A DNA stretch of 64,000 nt from JAOUEA01 sp040882605 (lineage in GTDB: Bacteria; Actinomycetota; UBA4738; HRBIN12), in contig JBBEAY010000061.1 in NCBI GenBank assembly GCA_040882605.1, positions 1 through 64,000 on the forward strand, written 5' to 3'. Positions 51,005-59,434 of the stretch are shown here, one piece after another. The translations under genes and the position numbers were made by a program. How positions within the stretch are numbered: the first letter of the stretch is position 1; each line of letters begins with the position of its first letter. A model generated the notes under the pieces. That model was not told where the DNA came from. It did not search any database and worked only from the letters and a program-made list of their open reading frames with translations.

Positions 51005-52461
51005 TGCGACGCCGGCTCGTGGTCGTGCTGTTCGCGTGCGTCGCGATCGTCGCCGGCCCGGCTGTCGGCGCGTCGGCGCACCCGCTCGGCAACTTCACCA
51101 CCAACGTCTACAGCGGCCTGCACGTGCTGCCGGGCGAGGTCCGGGTCGACTACGTGGTCGACCTCGCCGAGATCCCCGCGCTCCAAGCCGTCCAAGCGAT
51201 GGATACCGATGGCGACGGTGCAGCCGACGAGGCGGAGCTGCAGACCTGGGCCGACGCGCGAGCCCTCGAATGGGAAGCGGGCCTCACGCTGCAGGTCGAT
51301 GGAGACGATCTCGACCTGCGGCTGCTCGACGCTCACGCCCAGATCGAACCAGGACAGGGCGAGCTCGACATCGTGCGGTTCGAGGCAGACCTCGCGGCAG
51401 AAGCCCCCGCCGACGGCGCGCTCACGTACATCGACGCCAACTTCGAGGGCCAGATCGGATGGCGCGAGATCACCGCGGCCGGCCAAGACGGCGCCGCCCT
51501 GAGCGGCTCGTCGGTTCCGGCCGACAGCGTGAGCGACGGACTCCGCTCCTACCCCGACGACCTGCTGTCGAGTCCCCTCGACGTGCGCACGGCCAAGATG
51601 TCGTTCGCCCCGGGTGTGAGCGCACCCTTCAGTGGATCGTCGACCGATGAGACCTCCGGGCGTCCCGGTGTGGAAGGCGGACCGTTCGCCGCCCTGCTCG
51701 CCAACGAAGGGCTTGGGCTTATGGCTGCGGGCATCGCCGTTGCGATCGCGTTGGGCGCATGGCACGCGCTGCTGCCGGGTCACGGCAAGACCCTGATGGC
51801 CGCCTACATGGTGGGCTCAGGTGCCCGCGTTCGCCATGCGGTCTCGGTTGGAGCGGCTGTCTCCATCATGCACACCGCGTCAGTGCTCGCGCTGGGCTTG
51901 TTGGTGCTCACACTCGAACGAACGTTCCGACCGGAAAGCCTCTACCCATGGCTCGGCCTCGCTTCGGGGCTGGTCGCGCTCGGTCTCGGCGCCTACCTGT
52001 TGGTCGCGAGGCTGTCGGCCTGGAGCAGGGCGGCACAGCCAGCCGGTGTGGACGGAGAACATGGCCACGACCACGCGAACGGTCTCGAGCATGAGCATGA
52101 GCACGACCACGGTCCCGGCGGTCACTCGCATGAGCTTCCCGCCGGCACCACGCCGATGTCGCCTCGTGGTCTGATGGCGCTCGCCCTGGCCGGCGGCATC
52201 CTGCCCGCGCCGAGCGCGTTGCTCGTTATGCTCGGCGCGATCAACGCGCACCGTGCCGCCTATGGCATCACCCTCGTGCTCGCGTTCAGCGTCGGACTCG
52301 CGGTCTCGCTCATCGTGATCGGGATGGGCGCGCTCAAAGCCCGGGAGCTCATGGTCCGCCGTCTGTCGACGACCATGGGCCGTCTGGTGCCGGTGCTGTC
52401 GGCGGCCGCGATCGTCGGGGTGGGTGTGTTCCTGTCGCTGCGGAGCCTCACTCAGATCTGA
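51004..52461 (+). CDS. NicO/RcnA-like metal transporter with EF-hand and His-rich loop
   Basis: Protein of 485 aa. Signal peptide (residues 1-25, ending SAHPLGNF). An exported domain of about 210 residues contains a textbook EF-hand loop (D67, D69, D71, G72, E78). Six membrane helices begin about residue 240, with HALLPGHGKTLMAAYMVG, the HxxxxxDH-like motif of NicO transporters in the form LPGHGKT. A cytosolic loop (about 355-382) is packed with His/Asp/Glu (EHGHDHANGLEHEHEHDH). The family exports Ni2+/Co2+ or other divalent metals. The Ca2+-binding-type ectodomain and TPR partner are unusual for plain RcnA. Confidence 0.87.
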   Translation: MRRRLVVVLFACVAIVAGPAVGASAHPLGNFTTNVYSGLHVLPGEVRVDYVVDLAEIPALQAVQAMDTDGDGAADEAELQTWADARALEWEAGLTLQVDGDDLDLRLLDAHAQIEPGQGELDIVRFEADLAAEAPADGALTYIDANFEGQIGWREITAAGQDGAALSGSSVPADSVSDGLRSYPDDLLSSPLDVRTAKMSFAPGVSAPFSGSSTDETSGRPGVEGGPFAALLANEGLGLMAAGIAVAIALGAWHALLPGHGKTLMAAYMVGSGARVRHAVSVGAAVSIMHTASVLALGLLVLTLERTFRPESLYPWLGLASGLVALGLGAYLLVARLSAWSRAAQPAGVDGEHGHDHANGLEHEHEHDHGPGGHSHELPAGTTPMSPRGLMALALAGGILPAPSALLVMLGAINAHRAAYGITLVLAFSVGLAVSLIVIGMGALKARELMVRRLSTTMGRLVPVLSAAAIVGVGVFLSLRSLTQI

Positions 52462-52487
52462 ACGCCGTCCATGCGTCGTCTGACACG

Positions 52488-53429
52488 ATGAGAGCGATCG
52501 ATCTCACGGCTCGCGGCTCACGCATCGGTCTCGGCTGCATGCCGATGAGCTTCGGTTACGTCGACACGGAGAGCGATGACACCCCCGACGCCGTGATCGG
52601 GCGGGCGCTCGACCTCGGCGTCACCATGTTCGACACGGCCGACGTGTATGGGCCGTTCACCAACGAAGATCTGGTCGGCCGGGCACTCGAGGGCAGGCGC
52701 GATGAAGCGACGATCGCGACGAAGGTCGGGCTCGTCGTGGGGCCGAGCGGGGGTTATCCGTTATCGCGCGACGCCCGTCCGGAACGCATCGTGGAGCAGG
52801 TGCACGGATCGCTGCAACGCCTGCGCACCGACACGATCGACCTCTACTACCTGCATCGGGTCGACGAGGGCGTGCCACTCGAGGAATCATGGGGCGCGAT
52901 GTCCTCGCTGGTCGACACCGGGCACGTGCGAGCGCTCGGCCTCTCTGAAGTGGGCATCGACGAGCTCGATCGTGCCCACGCGATCTACCCCGTGGCCGCC
53001 GTGCAATCAGAGCTCAGCCTGTGGACTCGCGACGCCCTCGACGAGGTGGTGCCCTGGTGCGCCGAGCACGGCGCAGCCTTCGTGCCGTTCTCACCGCTGG
53101 GGCGTGGCTTCCTGACGGGAACGATCACCGAGGCGCGGTTCGAGGTGGGCGACTTCCGATCGTCGAACCCGCGGTTCACCGACGAAGCGATCGCGGCCAA
53201 CCAGCGGATCGTGACGGTCGTGCGTGAGGTGGCCGAGCGCCACGGCGCGACGCCCGCTCAGGTCGCGCTCGCGTGGACGCTCGCCCAGGGCGATCACGTA
53301 CTACCCATCCCCGGCACGAAGCGGATCCGATACCTCGAGGAGAACGTCACGGCGGCCGCGATCACGCTCTCAGACGAAGATCTCGCCGCGCTCGACGCGG
53401 TCCCGACCCCGAGCGCCCCCCGATACTGA
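52488..53429 (+). CDS. Aldo/keto reductase
   Basis: Protein of 313 aa; a (beta/alpha)8 AKR of the YajO/PdxI-like class. Catalytic residues: Asp in MFDTADVYG, Tyr in the same motif, Lys in IATKVGL and His in LYYLHRVDEGVPL. NADPH-binding residues are in the C-terminal PIPGTKRIRYLEEN. Reduces aldehydes or ketones; substrate unknown. It follows the NicO gene by 26 bases and precedes the hydrolase gene by six. Confidence 0.92.
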   Translation: MRAIDLTARGSRIGLGCMPMSFGYVDTESDDTPDAVIGRALDLGVTMFDTADVYGPFTNEDLVGRALEGRRDEATIATKVGLVVGPSGGYPLSRDARPERIVEQVHGSLQRLRTDTIDLYYLHRVDEGVPLEESWGAMSSLVDTGHVRALGLSEVGIDELDRAHAIYPVAAVQSELSLWTRDALDEVVPWCAEHGAAFVPFSPLGRGFLTGTITEARFEVGDFRSSNPRFTDEAIAANQRIVTVVREVAERHGATPAQVALAWTLAQGDHVLPIPGTKRIRYLEENVTAAAITLSDEDLAALDAVPTPSAPRY

Positions 53430-53435
53430 CGTGCG

Positions 53436-54257
53436 ATGAGCGGGTTCGAGGGCAGCTGGCTCGACCGACCGTGGGGGCGCATGCGTGTGTGGCGCGCGGG
53501 GAGTGGCCCGATCGTGCTCGCGGTGCACGGACTCGGAGGCTCCGGGCGGTACTGGCGGGGCCTCGTTGAGCGCGTGGGCGCCGAGCACACGATCGTCGCG
53601 CCCGACCTCGCGGGCTTCGGTTCGTCTGACCGCCCCGCCGACGACGTCGATCGGTCGTTGCTGCTCGCCGACCTCGACGCGGTGGTCGACGCCCAAGCGA
53701 CCGGCGACCATCTGCAGATGGTCGGCCACTCGCTCGGCGGCGTGCTCGCCGCCCTATGGACCTCGAGGAACGCGCATCGCGTAGCGTCTCTCGCGATGGC
53801 GTCGCCGCCGTTTCCTGACGGCTCGGCGATGGACTACCGCACCCGTGCCGATCTGCGCCCGTCGGCCGGGAGGCGCATCGCGGCCCGGGTCACGCGAACG
53901 GTCTGGCCGGCGCTCGCCGTGCCGATCGGGCTCGCGACCGGGTACCCAACGGAGGTGGTCGCCGACTTCGGACGGCAGTCCGTTCGCGCACGAGCGTGGA
54001 CGATGTGGGCGCTGTGGTCGGATCCAGCGCTGAAGGACGAGCTTGGCGCCATCGCAGCGCTTGACGGGTCGATGCCCGTGTTGCTCGCGCATGCCCGAGA
54101 CGACAAGACCGTCGCGATGCGGGCGCACGCGGGGTGGACGCGCGTACTTCCCCAAGCAGACCGTCATCTGCTCGATGAAGGAGGACATCAGTTCCTGCTG
54201 CGCACCGGGTTCGAGCCGTTCGCAGGCTGGCTCGCCCACGAGGCGGCCGCGGACTAG
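53436..54257 (+). CDS. Alpha/beta-hydrolase
   Basis: Protein of 273 aa. Canonical fold with oxyanion motif HGLGGSGRYW, nucleophile elbow GHSLGG, acid in HARDDKTV and the catalytic His in LDEGGHQFLL. The substrate is not predictable; it could be a C-C hydrolase or esterase. No signal peptide, hence cytoplasmic. It is tightly packed with the aldo/keto reductase gene and the PAS gene, so it is probably part of one message. Confidence 0.9.
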   Translation: MSGFEGSWLDRPWGRMRVWRAGSGPIVLAVHGLGGSGRYWRGLVERVGAEHTIVAPDLAGFGSSDRPADDVDRSLLLADLDAVVDAQATGDHLQMVGHSLGGVLAALWTSRNAHRVASLAMASPPFPDGSAMDYRTRADLRPSAGRRIAARVTRTVWPALAVPIGLATGYPTEVVADFGRQSVRARAWTMWALWSDPALKDELGAIAALDGSMPVLLAHARDDKTVAMRAHAGWTRVLPQADRHLLDEGGHQFLLRTGFEPFAGWLAHEAAAD

Positions 54258-54267
54258 GCTGCGACCC

Positions 54268-54765
54268 ATGGCCGACCGGGCGACACAGCACCACCTCGTG
54301 CTGATCCTCGCGCGCGACTTCGCGTCGCGCCTGGCCACCCCTGTGTTCCTGGTCGACGCTCAGGGCTCGGTGATCTATTTCAACGAGGCCGCCGAGCGGG
54401 TGCTCGGGAGGCGGTTCATGGAAGGCGCCGGCATGAGCGCTGCAGACTGGAGCACGGCGTTCGCGCCGACCGACGACGACGGGGACCCGATCGGGCTGCA
54501 AGAACTGCCACTGGGGGTCGCCATCCGCGAGCGCCACCCCGATCACCGCATGCTGCGCATCAAGAGCATCGACGGTACCGAGCGGCGCATCGAGGTGACC
54601 GCTTTCCCGCTGTTCGCGCACAAGGACGAGTGCCTCGGCGCGATCGCGATCTTCTGGGAAACCCCGGAGGGCGAGGCGCAGCCGAGCGTTAGCCCCCCGG
54701 GGACGGGGGGTTCGGGGGGCTCAAGGAGCGAGGCGCAGCCGAGCGTTAGCCCCCCGGAGGAATAG
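54268..54765 (+). CDS. Single PAS-domain protein with repeat-encoded tail
   Basis: Protein of 165 aa from the ATG ten bases after the previous stop. A single PAS domain covers residues 12-135 (PVFLVDAQGSVIYFNEAAERVLG, then ECLGAIAIFWETP). No output domain is present. The last 30 residues are low complexity and contain EAQPSVSPP twice, encoded by two exact 30-base DNA repeats, so the tail arose from repeat invasion. It may act as a sensor subunit binding a partner in trans. Confidence 0.78.
   Translation: MADRATQHHLVLILARDFASRLATPVFLVDAQGSVIYFNEAAERVLGRRFMEGAGMSAADWSTAFAPTDDDGDPIGLQELPLGVAIRERHPDHRMLRIKSIDGTERRIEVTAFPLFAHKDECLGAIAIFWETPEGEAQPSVSPPGTGGSGGSRSEAQPSVSPPEE
54671..54757. repeat. 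Exact 30-base direct repeat overlapping a coding end
   Basis: The unit starting GCGAGGCGCAGCCGAGCG and ending CCCCCCGG occurs at 54671-54700 and 54728-54757. The spacer is G-rich (GGACGGGGGG, TTCGGGGGG) and can pair with the C tracts. The element extends the PAS reading frame and its right copy supplies the GGAGG just before the next gene. It looks like a small palindromic mobile repeat. Confidence 0.75.
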
Positions 54766-54767
54766 TA

Positions 54768-55610
54768 GTGAGAGCCCGCATCTGGGGGTGCCGAGGCTCG
54801 ATCGCCGCGCCCGGTCCCGACACGATCCGCTACGGCGGCAACACGTCGTGCGTCGAGGTTCGCGGCGATGGCGGCGAGGTGATCGTGCTCGACGCCGGCA
54901 CGGGGGCTCGTCCGCTGGGCAACGAGCTGCTGAGAGAGCCCGTGCCGCGGATCGACTTGCTTCTCACCCATCTGCACGTCGACCACCTCGAAGGCCTCGG
55001 CTTGTTCGGACCGATCTGGTCGCCCGACACCGAGCTGCACATCTGGGGACCGCCCTCACCGATCGCCTCGCTCGACGAGCGCATCGCGACCTACTTCTCG
55101 CCTCCGCTGTTCCCCGTGCACCTGTCCGAGGTGCCGGCGCGTGTGTCCTTCCACGACGCCCCACGGGAACCCTGGACGATCGGTTCGGTCGCGATCACGG
55201 CTCATCCGATCCTGCACCCCGGCGCCACCGTCGGCTACCGGTTGGAATCGGGCGGTCGTTCGCTCGCCTACGTCACCGACCATGAGCCGGCGCTCGGCAC
55301 CGACCTCGACACGGTCGGCACGAGCTGGATCTCGGGGTTCGCGCTCGCCCACGGCGCCGATCTGTTGATCCACGACTGCCAGTACACCGATGAGGAGTAC
55401 TCGTCGCACGTGGGCTGGGGTCACCCGAGCGTCGCGCATGTGGCAGCGTTCGCGCGTCGCACCCAGGTGGACCGGCTCGTGATGTTCCACCATCACCCCG
55501 AGCACGATGACGACCAGCTCGACGCGATGCGCGGGGTGATGCTCGGGGCGTGGACGGTCGACCCCGAACGCTGCATCGTCGCGGCCGAAGGCGCAGAGAT
55601 CCAGGTCTGA
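54768..55610 (+). CDS. MBL-fold metal-dependent hydrolase
   Basis: Protein of 280 aa, GTG after GGAGG. Metallo-beta-lactamase fold of the RNase Z/PhnP-like class: WGCRGSIAAPGPDTIRYGGNTSC at the start, metal motif THLHVDHLEG (about residues 67-76), Asp in VTDHEP and the His of LIHDCQY and FHHHPEHDD. This subclass includes cyclic-phosphodiester hydrolases. The substrate is unknown. It is the last gene of the run begun by DUF4331 and overlaps the repeat-derived leader. Confidence 0.88.
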   Translation: MRARIWGCRGSIAAPGPDTIRYGGNTSCVEVRGDGGEVIVLDAGTGARPLGNELLREPVPRIDLLLTHLHVDHLEGLGLFGPIWSPDTELHIWGPPSPIASLDERIATYFSPPLFPVHLSEVPARVSFHDAPREPWTIGSVAITAHPILHPGATVGYRLESGGRSLAYVTDHEPALGTDLDTVGTSWISGFALAHGADLLIHDCQYTDEEYSSHVGWGHPSVAHVAAFARRTQVDRLVMFHHHPEHDDDQLDAMRGVMLGAWTVDPERCIVAAEGAEIQV

Positions 55611-55628
55611 GCGTCCCGCCGGGCGCGG

Positions 55629-56753
55629 TCAGACGGCGACGGCCTGCCGGCCGACCCACGACCGCAGGCTCGCTCGCCACAAGGACCGCTCGTGGAACTC
55701 ACCGCCGGGCGACAGCGCCTCGGCGCCCCCAGCGCGCAGAAGGGCTCGCAACAGCGGTGCGAGCTGCCCGCCGTAGAGCTCCATGCAGGCGTGCGGATGC
55801 ACGCCCGGCCACGAATAGCACGACACCACCCATCGCCGCTGCGACCGATCGACTTCCTCAGGCACCTCGTTCCATGCCGGATCGTGGGGCGCGAAGGCCC
55901 ACCGGTCGAGGTTCCCCTGCGGGATGCCCTCGATCCCTCGCACGGTCGGAGGCGACTCGTGCAGTAGGTACGGGTCTACCACGAGGTCGCAGACCACGGC
56001 GTGCTCGGGCAGATGTGCCAGCCAAGCGTTCGGCACCACCGGCACGCTCGGGTCGCGTCGCTGCGTCGCGTCGACAAGCACGTCGGTCACCGCGAGGCGC
56101 TCCGTCATGTACTCGACCGAGCCCGTGAGGTTCCGACCGATCGTGACGACCTCCACCCCCGCCAGATGCGACTGGCGCTCGGCGCGCTCGAGGCTCCCGT
56201 ACTTCGTCGCGGCCTCGACCGCGTCCTTGCCGATCGCACCGGCGCCGAGCGTAGTTACCCGGATCGGTGGTCGCGTCTGCGCCGCGAATCCCGGCCATTC
56301 ACGCTCGAGCACGTCGAACGCCGCTTCGAGGCCGTTCCATGCGACATCGCGACCGTCGACCACCACGCGGTGGCCGATGTCGTCCGTGAGCAGGTCCAGC
56401 GAGATCGCATCGAGACCGAGCTCCGCGAGCTTCGCGACACGCCTCGGTCTCGTCGGGAAGTGCAGCATCGAGACGAGGACCGCGCCGCGCCGCAGGAGAT
56501 GCAGGCGATCCTCGGGGGCGCGCAAGGTGAGCACCACGTCTTGTGCGAACGCATCCTCGTTGGAGCCGATGCCCACGTTCGGACCGATCTGCGTGTAGTC
56601 GGCGTCCGTGTATCCCATGCCCGAACCCATGCTGCGCTCCACCACGATGGGGCCGCCGAGGTCGGCGACCGCGCTCACGAGTTCCGGCAGGAAGTCACGC
56701 CGCTCGCCCGCTTCCTTGTGCATACGTGGAAGGCCGAGACTCGGCGTCGTCAC
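55629..56753 (-). CDS. AlaDH/PNT-like dehydrogenase, tandem copy B
   Basis: Protein of 374 aa from the GTG overlapping the stop of copy A (GTGA). It has an AlaDH/PNT-like N-terminal domain (GLPRMHKEAGERRDFLPELV), a Rossmann motif TLGAGAIGKDAV (near residue 164) and a C-terminal ending with SCYSWPGVHPHACMELYGG. It shares this whole layout with copy A at clearly below-identical similarity. The usual alanine dehydrogenase Lys/His motifs are not obvious, so the substrate is unknown (alanine, saccharopine-like or another amino-acid product). Confidence 0.72.
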   Translation of the reverse strand: MTTPSLGLPRMHKEAGERRDFLPELVSAVADLGGPIVVERSMGSGMGYTDADYTQIGPNVGIGSNEDAFAQDVVLTLRAPEDRLHLLRRGAVLVSMLHFPTRPRRVAKLAELGLDAISLDLLTDDIGHRVVVDGRDVAWNGLEAAFDVLEREWPGFAAQTRPPIRVTTLGAGAIGKDAVEAATKYGSLERAERQSHLAGVEVVTIGRNLTGSVEYMTERLAVTDVLVDATQRRDPSVPVVPNAWLAHLPEHAVVCDLVVDPYLLHESPPTVRGIEGIPQGNLDRWAFAPHDPAWNEVPEEVDRSQRRWVVSCYSWPGVHPHACMELYGGQLAPLLRALLRAGGAEALSPGGEFHERSLWRASLRSWVGRQAVAV

Positions 56754-57895
56754 GACAACCACCTTCCCAGTTCGGCGCGGGCGACCGCCCGCTCCTGTGG
56801 ATCCAGGGTGTCGACATCGAGTTGCTCGACCGGTATTCGCAGCGCGACGTCGAGCACCGGCTCGATCTGGCTTCCGTACACGCGCATGCAGTCGACGGGC
56901 TCGATGCCGGGCCAGGCGTAGCACGACAGCGCGAGGCGTCGCTGTCGTGTGTCGACGCCGTGAGCGAGCTCGTCCCAGGCGGGATCGTCAACCGGGAACA
57001 CGAAGCCGTCGAGATCGCCGTGTGGCACACCCTCGATGCCCTTGGTGCGGGGCGGATCGACCGTGAAGTCGTAGGGGTCAACGGCGAGGTCGAGGATCAC
57101 CGCGTCGGGCGGCAGGGCAGCGATCCAGGGATTCGGCACGATCGGACGCGTCGGATCCAGGCGTTGCGTCGCGTCGATCAACAGGTCGGTCATCTCGAGA
57201 CGGCCGAGCAGGTAGTCCTCGTGGCGTGTCAGATCGAAATCGACGACGGTCACCTCTACGCCGGGCACGTCTTTCGCCGCCAACTCGTCCCGAAGCTCCG
57301 GGTCGCCGTAGCGGGTCGCCGCGCGCACGGCGTGCGCGCCCACCGCGCCGGCCCCGAGACACGTGACCCGCAGCGGCCGCCGGCTCGGGTGCGAGAAGTG
57401 CGGATGCATGCGTGCGATCTCGACGAACGCGAGCCGCACGCCGTTCCACCCGACGGCCTCGAGGTACTCGACCTGTCGGCGGCCGAGGTCGTCGACCACG
57501 CCGTCCAGCGAGATCGCACGCAGGCCGAGATCGTTGACCAGCTGGGTGCGACGCGGGCGGGTCGGGTAGTGCAGCATCGTGATCAGCAACGCGCCCGGGC
57601 GCATCGACCGGAGCGCGCCCTCGTCGGGGCACCGGATCACCGTCACGATCTCGCTCGACAATACCTCCTCGCGATCGGCGAACCGCACCTTCGGCGAAGC
57701 CGCGAGGTACGCGTCGGAGCTGAACCCCATGCCCTGTCCGTAGCCGTGCTCCAGCACGACCTCGCCCGCCCCGGCCCGATCAGCCGAGGCGATGAACTCG
57801 GGCAGGAAGTCGCGCCGCTCGCCGACCTCCATATGCATGCGGGGCAAGCCGAGCACGGGCGCGGCACCCAGCGGCTTACCGTCGTTCAGACGCAT
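56750..57895 (-). CDS. AlaDH/PNT-like dehydrogenase, tandem copy A
   Basis: Protein of 381 aa. It has the same architecture as copy B: LPRMHMEVGERRDFLPEFI, the GYGQGMGF loop, a nucleotide-binding CLGAGAVGAHAV (near residue 175) and SCYAWPGIEPVDCMRVYGS. Because the two stop/start codons overlap, both chains are likely made in equal amounts and may form a heteromer. Divergent from an MFS transporter 102 bases away, which might move the substrate or product. Function unknown beyond probable NAD(P)-dependent oxidoreductase. Confidence 0.72.
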   Translation of the reverse strand: MRLNDGKPLGAAPVLGLPRMHMEVGERRDFLPEFIASADRAGAGEVVLEHGYGQGMGFSSDAYLAASPKVRFADREEVLSSEIVTVIRCPDEGALRSMRPGALLITMLHYPTRPRRTQLVNDLGLRAISLDGVVDDLGRRQVEYLEAVGWNGVRLAFVEIARMHPHFSHPSRRPLRVTCLGAGAVGAHAVRAATRYGDPELRDELAAKDVPGVEVTVVDFDLTRHEDYLLGRLEMTDLLIDATQRLDPTRPIVPNPWIAALPPDAVILDLAVDPYDFTVDPPRTKGIEGVPHGDLDGFVFPVDDPAWDELAHGVDTRQRRLALSCYAWPGIEPVDCMRVYGSQIEPVLDVALRIPVEQLDVDTLDPQERAVARAELGRWLS

Positions 57896-57996
57896 CGCTC
57901 CTCCTCAACTCCCACCCTACGCGGGCCGGCCTCGGCGGGACCGGACCCTCGTCCCGGTGGTCAAGGGCCGACGGCTCGGGCGCCTACACTCCGGCC

Positions 57997-59415
57997 ATGA
58001 CGGCCGAGGACGCGACCCGCGCTCGTTCGTCACCCCGGACGTCTGCGACCTCGGCACCATGGCGCGAGGTGTTCGCAGGCCGCCGTGGCAGGCTCACCGC
58101 GGGACTGCTGGTGCTCGAGGCGCTCGTCGCCGTGCAGTCGTTGACCGTGGCGACGATTTTGCCCGACGTGCGCCGTGACCTCGGCATGGTGCACCTTTAC
58201 GGGCTCGCGTTCACTGCCATGAGCCTCGCGACGATCGCCTCGATACCCGTGGTCGGCCGGGCTGTCGACCGGTTCGGCACGAGAGCCGTGCTCGTGCCGG
58301 TGCTCGCGTTCTTCGCCACCGGCCTGCTCGTGTCGGCGACTGCGCCGGCGATGCCGGTCCTGCTCGTCGGGCAGTTCCTGCAGGGCGTCGGGGGCGGCGG
58401 GCTCTACGCCCTCTCGCTCGGGACCGTCGCCAAGACCTACCCCGACCACATGCGCCCCCGCGTGCTCGCCCTGCTCGCCACGATGTGGATCCTTCCCGGC
58501 CTGGTGGGTCCTCCCGTCGGGGCCGCGATCGCCAGCACGATCGGGTGGCGATGGGCGTTCGTTGCGCCGGTGCCCGTGCTGCTCGCGATGTGGCTGCTGA
58601 TCGCGCCCGTGCTCGACCTGGTGCCGCGCTCAGAGACCCAGGGGCCAGGTCTCGCGATCCGGTGGCCGCTGCAGCTCATGGTGGGCGCCGGGTTCGTCTT
58701 CGCTGCCCTCACCGCCGCCCAGTGGTGGGTGCCGGTCGCTGTGGTTGCTGGGCTCGCGATCGGTGTCCCGGCCCTGTTGCACATCGCCCCACGCGGCACG
58801 TTCCGGGCGACGCAGGGCATGCCGGCCACGGCGGCGGCGGCGTTCCTGCTCTCGGTCTCGTTCCTCGCCATGGACGCATTCCTCACCTTGATGCTCACGG
58901 AGGTGCGCGGCTTGTCGCTCGGCGCGGCGGGACTCGTGATCACGGTGGCGTCGGTCACGTGGGCGATCGGGGCGTGGTGGCAGTCCAACCGTGCCGAGCG
59001 ACGGTCGCTCTCGTGGCTCGTGGGTGTGGGCGTGGCCTTGCTGTTCGTCGGGCAGGTCGCGGTGGCGAGCACGCTCTGGGTGCAGGTGCCGCTCGCGTTC
59101 GCATACGTGGGGTGGGGGATCGTCGGGCTCGGCATGGGTATCGCGTTCGCGTCGATCCCTTTGGCCGCGATGCGGGCATCCGACTCGGGCAACGAGAGTG
59201 AAGATCTCTCGTCGGTGCTGCTGATGGACATGCTCGGCGTCGCGACTGGCGCCGGGCTCGGGGGCGCCGCCGTCGCGATGTCGGATGCGTTCGACGTGAC
59301 GCTACAGGCCGGCATCGGCGGCGCCTTCGCGATCGCGCTCGTCGCCGCCCTGGCGCTCGCGGCGATCACACCGCGCATCCCGTCGGGCGGCGCACGATCG
59401 GAGGCCGCGTCGTGA
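57997..59415 (+). CDS. MFS transporter (drug/metabolite efflux type)
   Basis: Protein of 472 aa with 12-14 hydrophobic helices. Motif A is GRAVDRFGTR between TM2 and TM3, and the TM5 antiporter-type motif C region has LPGLVGPPVGAAIA, pointing to proton-coupled export (DHA-like). A short disordered N-terminus of about 25 residues precedes TM1. The substrate is unknown. It lies divergent from the AlaDH-like pair and 19 bases before the F420-type gene. Confidence 0.88.
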   Translation: MTAEDATRARSSPRTSATSAPWREVFAGRRGRLTAGLLVLEALVAVQSLTVATILPDVRRDLGMVHLYGLAFTAMSLATIASIPVVGRAVDRFGTRAVLVPVLAFFATGLLVSATAPAMPVLLVGQFLQGVGGGGLYALSLGTVAKTYPDHMRPRVLALLATMWILPGLVGPPVGAAIASTIGWRWAFVAPVPVLLAMWLLIAPVLDLVPRSETQGPGLAIRWPLQLMVGAGFVFAALTAAQWWVPVAVVAGLAIGVPALLHIAPRGTFRATQGMPATAAAAFLLSVSFLAMDAFLTLMLTEVRGLSLGAAGLVITVASVTWAIGAWWQSNRAERRSLSWLVGVGVALLFVGQVAVASTLWVQVPLAFAYVGWGIVGLGMGIAFASIPLAAMRASDSGNESEDLSSVLLMDMLGVATGAGLGGAAVAMSDAFDVTLQAGIGGAFAIALVAALALAAITPRIPSGGARSEAAS

Positions 59416-59434
59416 CGCGGCCAGAGGCCGTGGC

